Shown piece by piece: positions 8,126-16,994 of a DNA stretch of 64,000 nt (the stretch's first letter is position 1; the number at the start of each line of letters is the position of its first letter). The DNA is from an uncultured Lachnospiraceae bacterium (GTDB lineage: Bacteria; Bacillota; Clostridia; Lachnospirales; Lachnospiraceae): assembly GCA_902776305.1 (NCBI GenBank), contig CACYPS010000017.1, positions 27,427-91,426 of the forward strand, read 5' to 3'. A program made the translations under genes and the position numbers. The notes under the pieces are model-generated. The model made no database searches, was not told the DNA's origin, and saw only the letters and a program-made list of their open reading frames with translations.

Positions 8126-8320
8126 TTATTCAATCCAGAACAATTCATCCAAAGTTTTATCCAGTGCCTTACAGATCGCAATGCACAGATTTATTGTGGG
8201 ATTGTAATCCCCCTTTTCTATCGCGCTGATTGTCTGTCTGGAAACATCGCACATTTTGGCAAGCTGTTCCTGGGACAGGTCTTTTGCCGCGCGAGCGGAC
8301 TTCATTTTCAGATTTTTCAT
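8126..8320 (-). CDS. Small Xre/Cro-type helix-turn-helix regulator
   Basis: A 64-aa protein that is essentially one HTH_3 domain: residues about 14-36 read DLSQEQLAKMCDVSRQTISAIE, the classic helix 2-turn-helix 3 pattern. The first possible start lies upstream inside the neighbouring gene; the ATG at 8320 was chosen because it follows GGTGGCGGA and overlaps the stop of the upstream membrane gene as ATGA. The pairing of a tiny Xre regulator with a small membrane protein is common in Firmicutes; it probably autoregulates via the dyad at 8908-8925. Confidence 0.9.
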   Translation of the reverse strand: MKNLKMKSARAAKDLSQEQLAKMCDVSRQTISAIEKGDYNPTINLCIAICKALDKTLDELFWIE

Positions 8321-8832
8321 TCCGCCACCTCGCTTCCCATGCTGGCTTTCTTTATGGCCAGAGCTATGAGGATTATTACAAAGCTGAGACCGCATATGAA
8401 GCTTGCTCCGCTTGCAAACGTGATGACTCCGTTTTCAAAGAGTGATCCGTCCAAAATCCGAAGGATACCCATGCCTGTATTTAACAGTCCGATAAATGCA
8501 CAGAGAGCGATGTAGTAGGTTCCGTTCTGGCCAATCTGGAAAAAGGCACCTTTGAAAATGCAGTATACGACAGATGTCACGATGCCGATCATCATAACAA
8601 CGAAGATGGCAAATGAAGGTGAAACAAACGTTATCAGATTCGAGTCGAGAACCATAAGCAATACAAGCAGGAGTGCAATCGTTACGAAATAGCCGAGTCT
8701 GTATCCGTCAGCGCGGATCTTTAACTGCATTTCGTCGTAGTGCTGCTTTTTCCCGGCTCGCCTCATTGAGGACCAGATTGCGATAGCTAAGAAGAGAACT
8801 GCGAATAATCCTATATAAAAACCGCCAGACAT
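8317..8832 (-). CDS. Integral membrane protein paired with an Xre regulator
   Basis: A 171-aa protein with a hydrophobic N-terminal segment followed by four more predicted membrane helices. The YDEMQLKIRADGYRLGYF stretch after the first helix is typical of small membrane proteins encoded next to Xre regulators in Clostridia; no function is known to me. It overlaps the regulator by 4 bp (ATGA), implying translational coupling. A GGAGG lies 9 bp before the start. Confidence 0.75.
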   Translation of the reverse strand: MSGGFYIGLFAVLFLAIAIWSSMRRAGKKQHYDEMQLKIRADGYRLGYFVTIALLLVLLMVLDSNLITFVSPSFAIFVVMMIGIVTSVVYCIFKGAFFQIGQNGTYYIALCAFIGLLNTGMGILRILDGSLFENGVITFASGASFICGLSFVIILIALAIKKASMGSEVAE

Positions 8833-8894
8833 AATGATTACCTCCGTGATGTAAGGTTGAAAGAAATATCTTTGCTGTGATTATAATGTAAACT

Positions 8895-8925
8895 ATTTTG
8901 AATTAAATGTCAAGTATATTTGACA
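8895..8925 (-). promoter_or_regulatory. Promoter and candidate operator of the Xre/membrane-protein operon
   Basis: On the minus strand a TTGACA (8908-8913) serves as -35 and forms half of a perfect dyad TGTCAA-N6-TTGACA (8908-8925). The best -10 is a TACATT/TATAAT-rich stretch 17-22 bp further on (about 8883-8890). The dyad overlapping the -35 is a natural binding site for the Xre protein of the operon. Confidence 0.55.
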
Positions 8926-9037
8926 AAAAGCAAGTAATAAATGAATAATTCATATCATGTTCAGAGATTGAGAAAGGGATTAATTCTACAGCAACGTAAC
9001 TATTTGGAGAGAGACTATAATAGCTGATATGAAAAAA

Positions 9038-9132
9038 GCCTCCGGCGGATCGCAGACATGCGTAGTGGAAGGCACTTTCGCGCCGCGGAGGTCGCGTCAA
9101 GAACGCCGAGGCGTTCTTGAATTTGTATAGTG
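9038..9132 (+). repeat. REP-like dispersed element, copy B
   Basis: Shares TCCGGCGGAT-CGCAG with copy C and has the best terminal palindrome: CAAGAACGCC and GGCGTTCTTG arms around GA (9098-9119). An outer GCCTCCGGCGG pairs imperfectly with CCGCGGAGG, giving a second nested hairpin. It lies in the divergent gap between the Xre operon and the CYTH gene. Confidence 0.8.
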
Positions 9133-9196
9133 CTTATAAGATAATAAGATATAAATTGGTTGTGGAATAAATCTGGTGATTACGGAGTATTACAAA

Positions 9197-9754
9197 ATGA
9201 TAGAAGTCGAAGTGAAGCTTAAGATAGATAACAGGAACAGCGTCGAGGAGCAGCTCAAGGATCAGGGCTTTTGCTTGCATAAAAGAGTAAAAGAGACGGA
9301 CACCTATTTTGATGGCGGCTTATACGGCATCAAAAAGAGTGGTCAGGCTCTGCGAGTCAGGAAAACCGTGGATTTTATGACAGGTGCCGAAAAGTCGGAA
9401 TTGAATTTTAAGGGAGCAAAAATAGATACAGTATCTATGGCAAGACAGGAGCTTGAAACTGAGGTTATAGATGGCGAAGTTGTTACGAAAATACTTGAGG
9501 CCATAGGATTCCATAAGGCAGAGCCCCGCGTTATTAAGGAGAGATGGATGATGTCATGCGGTGACGTGCATGCTTGCCTTGATGAGGTAGAAGGGCTGGG
9601 ATCATTCCTGGAGTTGGAAATCATGGTGGAGGATGAGGGAAACAGACCTGAGGCTCTTGTAAGGATTGAAGAGATTTTGAAAATCATGGGCTATACGATG
9701 AAAGATACAACCAGAGTTTCCTATATGGGACAGCTGCAGGGAAGGAATTTCTGA
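9197..9754 (+). CDS. CYTH-domain protein (class IV adenylate cyclase / triphosphatase-like)
   Basis: A 185-aa protein that opens with MIEVEVKLKI, the EXEXK signature of the CYTH tunnel fold, and carries the expected later basic and acidic strands (ALRVRK, SELNFKGAK, FLELEIMVE). CYTH proteins hydrolyse or cyclise triphosphates; the CyaB-like group includes adenylate cyclases and inorganic or thiamine triphosphatases, and the sequence does not decide between them. A GTG at 9176 is in frame, but GGAG 9 bp before the ATG at 9197 decides the start. Confidence 0.88.
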   Translation: MIEVEVKLKIDNRNSVEEQLKDQGFCLHKRVKETDTYFDGGLYGIKKSGQALRVRKTVDFMTGAEKSELNFKGAKIDTVSMARQELETEVIDGEVVTKILEAIGFHKAEPRVIKERWMMSCGDVHACLDEVEGLGSFLELEIMVEDEGNRPEALVRIEEILKIMGYTMKDTTRVSYMGQLQGRNF

Positions 9755-9802
9755 CAAATAATTTGAGGATGTTTTTTGCATGAAGCGCCAATAGTGGAAC
9801 TG

Positions 9803-9850
9803 ACTTGCATATTAACTTGCATATTAACTTACGTATTAGCTTACATATGT
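9803..9850 (+). repeat. 12-bp tandem repeat, about four units
   Basis: Units read ACTTGCATATTA twice exactly, then ACTTACGTATTA and GCTTACATATGT. They lie in the 324-bp gap between the CYTH gene and rmuC, which otherwise holds only the terminator at 9943-9984. Confidence 0.8.
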
Positions 9851-9942
9851 TCAGTTTTGCAAGCCATTGATTAACTTATTTAACTCGTGCATATACACAT
9901 ACGTAGCAGGATTTCTGAGTAAGTATACTACTTTACAAGCAA

Positions 9943-9984
9943 GAACGGATGTTCTATAATAGTAGAATATCCGTTCGGTTTTTA
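9943..9984 (+). terminator. Intrinsic terminator before rmuC
   Basis: GAACGGAT-TTCTA pairs with TAGAA-ATCCGTTC around a 6-nt loop, followed by GGTTTTTAT. It lies 190 bp after the CYTH gene and 95 bp before rmuC. Confidence 0.85.
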
Positions 9985-10078
9985 TCACGATTACTGCGGA
10001 TAGATTACTTGAGGACTATTTACTGAGAAATAGTTGAGAGGCGAGTGGTAGACTGGGTTTATAGAGAGGAAGATAATT

Positions 10079-11350
10079 ATGACAACATGGCAATTTTTAC
10101 TATTGGCGGGACTGCTCGTAGCAATCGTTGTTTTGCTGGCTCTTGTGCTTTTAAGGGGTGGAGACAACAACGGCAATAAGAACTCAGATGATTTTGAAGA
10201 ATTGCAGGACGAGCTCGTACGCCTCGCCGAGCAGGTCGAATCTACCGCAAAAACGAACGCTGAGTTCAATACACAGCTGCGTGCAGAAATCTCCGGCAGT
10301 CTCAGAGACGGCAGACAGGAGCAGCGTGAGCAGCTCTTTTCCTCGTCTAAGTTACAGACCGAAACACTGATCAACATGAAAGACAGCATCGTCTCGACTC
10401 TTTCCGATAGCATGGATCGTCTCCAGGCATCCAACGAAGCAAGGCTTGACCGTATCCAGGGCGTTGTAGATGAGAAGCTTGATAAGACTTTGAATGAGCG
10501 GTTGGATGCGAATTTCAAGGCAGTGGGAGATCAGCTCGGCCAGCTTTACAAGACGCTCGGAGAGCTGCAGAACCTGTCAAATGGAGTGACCGATCTCAGC
10601 CGCACCCTCTCCAACGTCAAGACACGTGGCGTCTGGGGCGAGGTCCAGCTCGGTCGTATTCTGGAGCAGACGATGACCCGCAGTCAATATGAGACGAATG
10701 TGGCTACACGCCGCAACTCCGATGACCGCGTGGAGTTTGCCATCAAGTTCCCTGCTCATGACGGCACGGACGAAACCGTGTACCTGCCAATAGATGCGAA
10801 ATTTCCTTCGGATATTTACAATAAGATAGTGGATGCGTCTGAATCCGGTGACGCAAAAAGAATGTCGGCAGTCACGGCAGAGCTCCGCCAGCGGATTCTG
10901 ACTGAGGCGCGGACGATTCGGGATAAGTACCTGAATCCGCCGCACACTACGAACTATGCGGTCATGTTTCTGCCGACAGAAGGCCTGTACGCGGAAGTGC
11001 TGCGTATAGACGGACTGACAGAAAAATGCCAGTCCATGGGCATAATAGTAGCCGGACCGACAACGATTACTGCGATTCTCAACTCGCTTCAGGCAGGTTT
11101 CCGTAATATCGCGTTATCTAAGAAATCAGTAGAGGTGATGAAGCTGTTGGAAGCGGTCAAGGCACAATTTGTCCGTATGGACGAGGAGGTCACGCGCACA
11201 CAGAAGAAGCTGCATGAGGCGCAGGCTGCCAATGACCAACTCCATCATCGTACCCGCATTATTCAGAAGAGGATGCGTAATATTGCGGAGATGGAGGTGC
11301 CGGAGGCGGAGGCGTTGCTTGAGATAGAGGAGACTCAGAGTAATACTTAA
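10079..11350 (+). CDS. rmuC: DNA recombination protein RmuC
   Basis: A 423-aa protein. An N-terminal membrane anchor (about residues 5-24, LLLAGLLVAIVVLLALVLL) is followed by a long coiled-coil (about 35-170) and the RmuC nuclease-like domain, beginning near residue 180 with TRGVWGEVQLGRILEQ. RmuC limits inversions at short inverted repeats in E. coli and is thought to act as a nuclease. AGAGAGGA precedes the ATG. The accessory island with an IS element, pseudogenes and a CRISPR array starts just downstream. Confidence 0.93.
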   Translation: MTTWQFLLLAGLLVAIVVLLALVLLRGGDNNGNKNSDDFEELQDELVRLAEQVESTAKTNAEFNTQLRAEISGSLRDGRQEQREQLFSSSKLQTETLINMKDSIVSTLSDSMDRLQASNEARLDRIQGVVDEKLDKTLNERLDANFKAVGDQLGQLYKTLGELQNLSNGVTDLSRTLSNVKTRGVWGEVQLGRILEQTMTRSQYETNVATRRNSDDRVEFAIKFPAHDGTDETVYLPIDAKFPSDIYNKIVDASESGDAKRMSAVTAELRQRILTEARTIRDKYLNPPHTTNYAVMFLPTEGLYAEVLRIDGLTEKCQSMGIIVAGPTTITAILNSLQAGFRNIALSKKSVEVMKLLEAVKAQFVRMDEEVTRTQKKLHEAQAANDQLHHRTRIIQKRMRNIAEMEVPEAEALLEIEETQSNT

Positions 11351-11474
11351 ATTCGTCAGAAATCACGATAACACAGAATAAAAATAGCAACATTTCACTG
11401 CGGTGATAAATATTTACGCATCAAATTCAGGATACCGAATAATTATTGAAATATAAGGGGGAGATATCTATAAT

Positions 11475-13129
11475 CCTGAATTATTCATGACGTATGGGAC
11501 ATGCCCTTGAAACGTCGATTTGTTACACAACAATACCACTATCCACGTTCGGCTCTCAGCAGGACGGCATTTGTCCACATAAATGGGCACAATACTCCCG
11601 TTGAGTTCTGAAAGCGGCATATGGTATTGTCAAGGTTCATTGTTCTGCTGTCAGACATTCCCGGAATTCATCCTTATAGGGACAGCTGCTGCAGAACCTG
11701 AAACTTCGGTATCTGGCTGACCGTATTACCCTTGCGGCAATTTTGATCAGTTTCAGGCGGAAAGTCTCGATCTGCATTTTCTGAAAATGCTTCGGAAGCA
11801 CCAGCCGTTTGAACCAGTTGAACAGGTTATACGCCAGCATGCAGATCATCAGGCGGCCTGCATTCACCAGCATGGCATGGCTGCTCATACAGGAGAAATC
11901 AAAACCGTTCTTGGACTCCTTGATATAGTTCTCCATGCGGCCGCGGTTTCAGTAAAACCTGATGACATCTCCCGGCGAAAGGTCCATGTTTGTTACGATA
12001 AATGTGTACATGTAAGTCATCTGGTCTGTGGGCTTCTCCACTTTACAGACGACACGCCGGGCATATTTCCATGAGCTGGCCTTATACATGAATTCGCCAT
12101 AACAGACAGCATAGTCAACCTTGTTGTCTTTGGTCAGTTCATCCAGATCAGCTTCGACATATGACGCAGAAGATCTTAAGTTGCTGTTCATCTTAAGACG
12201 GATGGCATAACTGCAGCCATGGGTCTCCGCGAGATCATAGATCTCCTGAGCGGCAAAGCCGCTGTCTCCCCGCAGGGAGATCATAACATCGGGATACTGT
12301 TCAAGGAACTCATTCAGCAGAGGCTCGAGAAACAGATGCGCATCACTGCTGCAGTATTTCGTCCCCTTACGGAGCTCCGCCTTGAGAAGGTCACCTGTCA
12401 GACCGTCAAAGCACAACAATGGGTGGAATTCGTGGCTTTGATAATGATAGTTGAATCCTTCACCTTCCTGATGGCCATAAGTCTTCAGGAGCGTGGAGTC
12501 CAGATCCAGGAGGATGTTTTCCGGAGGCCGGATCCCATAGATCTTATGACGGAGAATGCGGAAGATCTTCTCGAACTGGAGCAGGGAATCCTCATCCAGA
12601 CGATTGAAAAAACGCGATATCGTGGGCTGGGAAGCAAGGGCGTCCTTGCCCAGGACCGCGCAGAACACAGGATCTGTGGTAAGCTCATCCGCATCGTTGT
12701 CATTGAAGTATCCGGCAAGGATCTGATAAATCCTTTGCATTAGATTCTTGTCATCAGTATGGATCCGGAATACAGCAGGATCATTGGTTTGGAAGTTGTC
12801 ACGGATAACCTTTTCGAAACCGATGCGATTCGCGAATTCCTTCAGAAGGAACAAGCCTCCGTCGGAAGAAAGTTCGCCGCCATTGAAGTTATATTTGAAT
12901 TGCTTATTGAAACTGAAAGAGGTGTCATTTACAATAGACATAGGGATCTCTCCTTTATGTTTTGGTTTTGATTCGACACCTTAATCTTAACATAGCTGAG
13001 ATCCTTTTTCTATGTTAAGTGTAAGCAGCGCAATATCTTCACTTGGCAGGTGAATGCAGTATGTAATTGTAAACACAGTAACAATGCGGGTTTTCCCGCA
13101 GTCACCGGAAAGCCAGTGAATTATTCAGG
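11475..13129 (-). mobile_element. IS1380-family insertion sequence, 1,655 bp
   Basis: The ends are inverted copies of CCTGAATTATTCA (11475-11487 and 13117-13129), 13 bp perfect; IS1380-family ends begin with CC. The size and the single transposase fit that family. The flanks (TAAT on the left, TTAA on the right) do not give a clear target duplication, so an old insertion or rearranged flanks are possible. A perfect CTTAACATAG/CTATGTTAAG inverted repeat (12986-12995, 13010-13019) upstream of the transposase could block incoming transcription. About 145 bp of the left end (11475-11636) is non-coding. Confidence 0.88.
11637..12941 (-). pseudogene. IS1380-family transposase, interrupted by a nonsense codon
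   Basis: The gene would encode 433 aa plus one internal stop. The first 330 aa carry the DDE-type core (LDLDSTLLKTYGHQEG, ISLRGDSGF) and end at TGA (11949-11951). The same frame then continues without interruption as NRGRMENYIKESKNGFDF, the conserved C-terminal glutamate-containing region of IS1380 transposases, to 11637. A single base change (for example CGA to TGA) explains it; no frameshift is needed. The C-terminal catalytic part is therefore lost and the element is probably immobile unless helped in trans. Confidence 0.9.
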
Positions 13130-13302
13130 TTAAGTTAACTCAAGTATTGAATAATATGTTATTAATAAAAAGAGCAGAAGTATTACTCATACAAATGGAG
13201 ACAGGTCCTGCTGACTAGTTATAGCGAAAAGAGTCTTGTCTGTACTTTAGTAGAGATTGTTTTGAGGTCATCTGTTAATAATAAGGTGGTAAAAGGATAG
13301 TT

Positions 13303-14207
13303 ATGTGTTTTATTGATAAAATAAAGAAATTAAGATTATCTTTGAGACAAATAAAACACTTGCAGAATGAGGTAAAATAGTTGAATGCAAGGATAAGCAA
13401 CGTTGAACAGCGCCTTCTTGCACACAACGACAAATACAGTTTAATTATCATTCGTTGCTTCCTCCGGAACAATATTCGGAGGAATTGAAGGAATGGTATT
13501 TCAGTCGTACAGGAAACCGGTTAAATCTTGATAATCCAAAAACATATAATGAGAAAATTCAGTGGTTTAAACTATATGGTGTTACTCCTCAAATAAGAGA
13601 TTTGTGCGATAAATATCGCGTCAGAAGTTATGTTGCTTCTAAAATAGGGGAGGAATATCTCGTACCACTCATTGGTAAGTGGAAATATCCAGAAGAAATA
13701 GATTTTTCTGTATTACCTGAAAAGTTCGTAATTAAAGCGAATCATGGCTGTAAATATAATTATATAGTAACTGACAAATCCAAAGTTGACATTGAGGATT
13801 TCTGCCATAAAGCGAACAAGTGGCTTCAACAGGATTATGCTTTCTATTCCGGATTTGAAATGCAATACCATGGTATTGACAGATGCCTTATTGGTGAGGC
13901 GTATCTCGAGAACCAAGCAGGTGAACTTTATGATTACAAAGTGTGGTGTTTTAATGGACGTGCTGAGTTCATAGAAGTGATTAAAGGAAGAGGTGAAAAA
14001 CTGACTATAGACTTTTATGATCGGGAATGGAGGTTACAGTCTTTTACACACGGATACCCGAATAATGATATACCTTGTCCATGCCCAGACAATTTAGATG
14101 AAATGATAGCAAAAGCAGAGGTGCTTGCAGCTGATTTTCCACATGTCAGAGTAGATTTTTACCGTTGTAATGACGGAAAATTGTATCGATTGATCTATTT
14201 AGATTAA
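13303..14207 (+). pseudogene. TupA-like ATP-grasp protein, decayed
   Basis: The readable part (13455-14207, about 250 aa) contains NPKTYNEKIQWFKLY, EKFVIKANHGCKYNYIV and DYKVWCFNGRAEFIEV, the hallmarks of the TupA-like ATP-grasp family linked to surface polysaccharide or teichuronopeptide synthesis. The natural start is probably the ATG at 13303 after AAAGGATAG, but that frame has an amber codon at 13378-13380 and must shift by one base near 13440 to join the body. The end also looks cut: after VDFYRCNDGKLYR, where family members continue with FGELTF, the frame closes in IYLD. Two or three independent lesions make function unlikely. Base composition is A+T-rich compared with the core genes. 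Confidence 0.85.
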
Positions 14208-14473
14208 TAGAGAGTTACTGTTTTTTTTCTATTGTGACTTTACATGCTTCTGCTCAAAACTGGTATACTATTAATCCAGCTGGATCTGAGTCGCAGATAT
14301 TCAACCTTAGATGATAGCAAAAATAGAATTACAATTTCAGCCTGATTTCCTTCCTGACAGATGTTTTCCATTACGTATGCAGGTTCATTCAGCCCGATAA
14401 ACGTGTAGAACTTGTTAACCTGTTCACTTGGTATTTCATGTCCATCTTAATCTACAATGGAAGGTGTCTAAAT
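14208..14473. other. Intergenic region with a possible minus-strand gene remnant
   Basis: On the minus strand from 14448 to about 14241 there is an open frame with no start codon, about 68 codons, whose first part reads DGHEIPSEQVNKFYTFIGL and then NEPAYVMENICQEGNQ. It looks more like protein than random sequence but I do not recognise it. No promoter for the downstream gene is obvious. Confidence 0.3.
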
Positions 14474-16435
14474 ATGGATAAATCTGAATTTTTTTGTTCA
14501 CTAATGAATAAACTGGGAAAGGGGAAAGATGTGAAGTTAGGATTATATAGTATAAAACAGTTTCAACTAATCGGTAGCGATTTCATAATGGCTCTTTTTA
14601 CTGCCCTGAGTCTTTTGATGACAATGAACACTCCTTTACTGGAACCATGGCAGAGTACGGGCAAAGTAACGGAGATATTTTGGAATTTTAAAAGAAGTCT
14701 TTCATGTAAAGGAAGCATTATATTTATCGTTTGGATTCTTTTATTCATTATATACAGAAATGTACACAATAAATACCAGCAAAGTGTTTATTACCCCGTA
14801 CTGATAATTAATATAATATTGTCTGTAATCTGGCTCATGGCGGAAGGATATAGAATTGATAATTCATTAAACACATTGACATGTTCTGCGGGACAATGTG
14901 TTAAATCAATTATTTATTATTTAGGAACTTTTTGGGGGCTGGATGTAATATCCTCGTTGCTGTTCTTTGGGTTATCTAAATGCAAACATAGGAAAAATAG
15001 TATAGAGGGATGCCTTGATAAGGCCGTACTAATATATAATGGGCAGCCATTTATCATTGGAGTTGTGATAGTTCTTATGACGTGGTTGCCTCATATCCTT
15101 GTCGCATATCCTGGGTATTTTTGCTATGATGCTTTTGAACAGCTTTCTCAGTATTTCGGATATCGAGGCTGGAACTCTCATCATCCTCCGTTCTCCACAT
15201 TTATTATGGGTCGTATAACTGAACTGGGTCTATTGATAAATGATTATTTGGGCACATATTTATTTATATTGTTTCAGGCTGTCGTTGCAGCAATGGTGAT
15301 TTCATATGGATTCTGTTTATTAAAAAAAATGAAAACATCTTATTGGATAAGGAGCGTTTATGTATTAAGTGTGATATTTGTACCATATTATGCAAACTAT
15401 GTATGTGTGTTCCTAAAGGACAGTTTGTATTCTTATAGTTTTCTTCTTGTTATTATTGAACTCATATATTTGTTGATTGATAAAAGTGAGATTGCATTAA
15501 CAAAAAAAAGGCATTTATTATTATGGACTATTGGTTTCTCTGGGTTATTATTATTTAGAAATAATGGAATATATGTAGGATTGCCTCTTTTTTTGGCTCT
15601 GATTCTTAATGTAATATACAAATTATTAAGAAAGCAGATAGACAGTAATATCGCTATAAGAAGTATTGTGGTCTTCACCTTGCCTTTTATAATCTCTGTG
15701 GTTATTGGAACTGCCCTTAATTCACACTATAGTATTCAAAAAGGCAGTATTAGAGAAACCCTGTCACTTCCGATGCAGCAGACGGCAAGATATATTAAAG
15801 AATACGGGGCGGAAGTTACTGAAGAAGAGAGGGGCATAATTCAGAACGTTCTTCCGTATGAAGATTTGGATGAATTGTACGATGCTCGTATATCGGATCC
15901 TGTTAAGGAGAAGTTTAAACTGAATCCAACACGGAAAGAGTTGATTGATTACTTGACTGTTTGGGTGAAACAGTTTTTTAAGCATCCAATGGTATACATT
16001 AATGCTACGCTGAATCAGAACTATTATTGTTTTTATCCATTTGTCTCAAATGATACATGCTATGTTAATACAGTTACTCGAGAATATACCTGGCCAGAGT
16101 ATAATGAGGTTAAGTCTGCATTAAAGTTTAAACCATTTGAGCTATTAGATCCGTGGAAAGACAGAATATATGCTTTTTATCAAATGTGTTTTGAAATACC
16201 AGGGTTAAATCTTCTATCGCATCCAGCATTTTACAATATTCTTTTGTTATGGTTATGCATATTCTCTATAAGAAAGAAGCTGTATTCTGTTCTGTTGACA
16301 GCGATACCACTCCTTCTTAGTGTAATGATTATAATACTCTCACCGGTCATACAGGGAAGTCCGAGGTATGCGTTTCCAATAATCTATGCTTTACCTTATA
16401 TTCTTTCTTACTATGTGTACGCAAGCGATGAATAA
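14474..16435 (+). CDS. Large polytopic membrane protein, DUF6020-like
   Basis: A 653-aa protein with about 12-14 hydrophobic segments. A conserved-looking loop reads YPGYFCYDAFEQLSQYFG then HHPPFSTFIMG (about residues 215-255), as in DUF6020 and related glycosyltransferase-C-like membrane proteins, where such loops carry acidic or His residues. A role in cell-surface polysaccharide assembly is inferred from this resemblance and from the neighbouring TupA-like and ugd remnants. An upstream in-frame ATG at 14438 lacks a ribosome site; GGAAGG 9 bp before the ATG at 14474 decides the start. The gene is clearly A+T-rich, suggesting horizontal acquisition. Confidence 0.75.
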   Translation: MDKSEFFCSLMNKLGKGKDVKLGLYSIKQFQLIGSDFIMALFTALSLLMTMNTPLLEPWQSTGKVTEIFWNFKRSLSCKGSIIFIVWILLFIIYRNVHNKYQQSVYYPVLIINIILSVIWLMAEGYRIDNSLNTLTCSAGQCVKSIIYYLGTFWGLDVISSLLFFGLSKCKHRKNSIEGCLDKAVLIYNGQPFIIGVVIVLMTWLPHILVAYPGYFCYDAFEQLSQYFGYRGWNSHHPPFSTFIMGRITELGLLINDYLGTYLFILFQAVVAAMVISYGFCLLKKMKTSYWIRSVYVLSVIFVPYYANYVCVFLKDSLYSYSFLLVIIELIYLLIDKSEIALTKKRHLLLWTIGFSGLLLFRNNGIYVGLPLFLALILNVIYKLLRKQIDSNIAIRSIVVFTLPFIISVVIGTALNSHYSIQKGSIRETLSLPMQQTARYIKEYGAEVTEEERGIIQNVLPYEDLDELYDARISDPVKEKFKLNPTRKELIDYLTVWVKQFFKHPMVYINATLNQNYYCFYPFVSNDTCYVNTVTREYTWPEYNEVKSALKFKPFELLDPWKDRIYAFYQMCFEIPGLNLLSHPAFYNILLLWLCIFSIRKKLYSVLLTAIPLLLSVMIIILSPVIQGSPRYAFPIIYALPYILSYYVYASDE

Positions 16436-16466
16436 CTAACCGTCCAAGAACAGTGGCAACTGGAAC

Positions 16467-16507
16467 AAGGGAGCCCCGGTCTTATACCGGAAACTTCCCT
16501 CTTTTAT
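16467..16507 (+). terminator. Intrinsic terminator of the DUF6020-like gene
   Basis: AGGGA and TCCCT arms enclose a CCGGT/ACCGG stem, followed by CTTTTAT. The rest of the gap to 16793 holds no gene; one segment resembles an anti-repeat (see 16596-16622). Confidence 0.7.
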
Positions 16508-16595
16508 AAAAGGACTCAACTGCATCAGCTAATCTATGCTTGTGACGAATCTTTGTTATCGTTGCTGTCAAGAACTGAATATTATAGTCGAAAAC

Positions 16596-16622
16596 GCTTG
16601 ATATAAACCTTATTTCCATGTT
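16596..16622 (+). ncRNA. Possible degenerate tracrRNA anti-repeat
   Basis: The segment starts with GCTTGATA, identical to the complement of the CRISPR repeat's 3' end, and after 13 nt has CATG, where the complement of the repeat has CATG after 14 nt; CTTA between them is also shared. A T-run follows directly. The rest does not match well and no downstream tracr hairpins or terminator are convincing, so chance is a real alternative. Confidence 0.2.
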
Positions 16623-16793
16623 TTTTTCTTATGGGGACTTTTTTGCGGGATTTAAAGTATCGAGTTACTGTTTTGGAAGAAAGTTACGTTTATAGTCACA
16701 TGTTGGATGAAAACATGAACGCTGTAACTATCGAAAAACCGCAATTTTTAACCGCTTTCACCGTGTATCGGAGAATAATTCAGGATTTGAATT

Positions 16794-16994
16794 ATGAAAG
16801 AGGAGGATAATCAGTTTATTATGAATATTTTAACGGATGAGAATAAGAGGGTGCAAACAGGAATGCATCGAATAGTCGTAGCCGGCACCGGTTACGTCGG
16901 TCTCTCGCTCGCTGTTCTGCTTTCTCAATATAATCAGGTGACTGCCGTTGATATCATTCCGGAAAAAGTGAAAAAGCTGAACAACTATATTTGA
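16794..16994 (+). pseudogene. UDP-glucose/nucleotide-sugar dehydrogenase fragment (N-terminus only)
   Basis: The 66-codon frame contains the Rossmann start of UDP-glucose 6-dehydrogenases: [20 protein letters not shown] followed by [20 protein letters not shown] (about residues 24-63). Intact enzymes have about 390-450 aa. The frame runs straight into the first CRISPR repeat and stops at TGA inside it (16992-16994), so the remaining 85 % is missing. The initiating ATG may be at 16794, 16821 or 16863; AGAGGAGG lies at 16799-16806, favouring 16821. The fragment shows a recombination joint exactly at the array. Confidence 0.85.
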
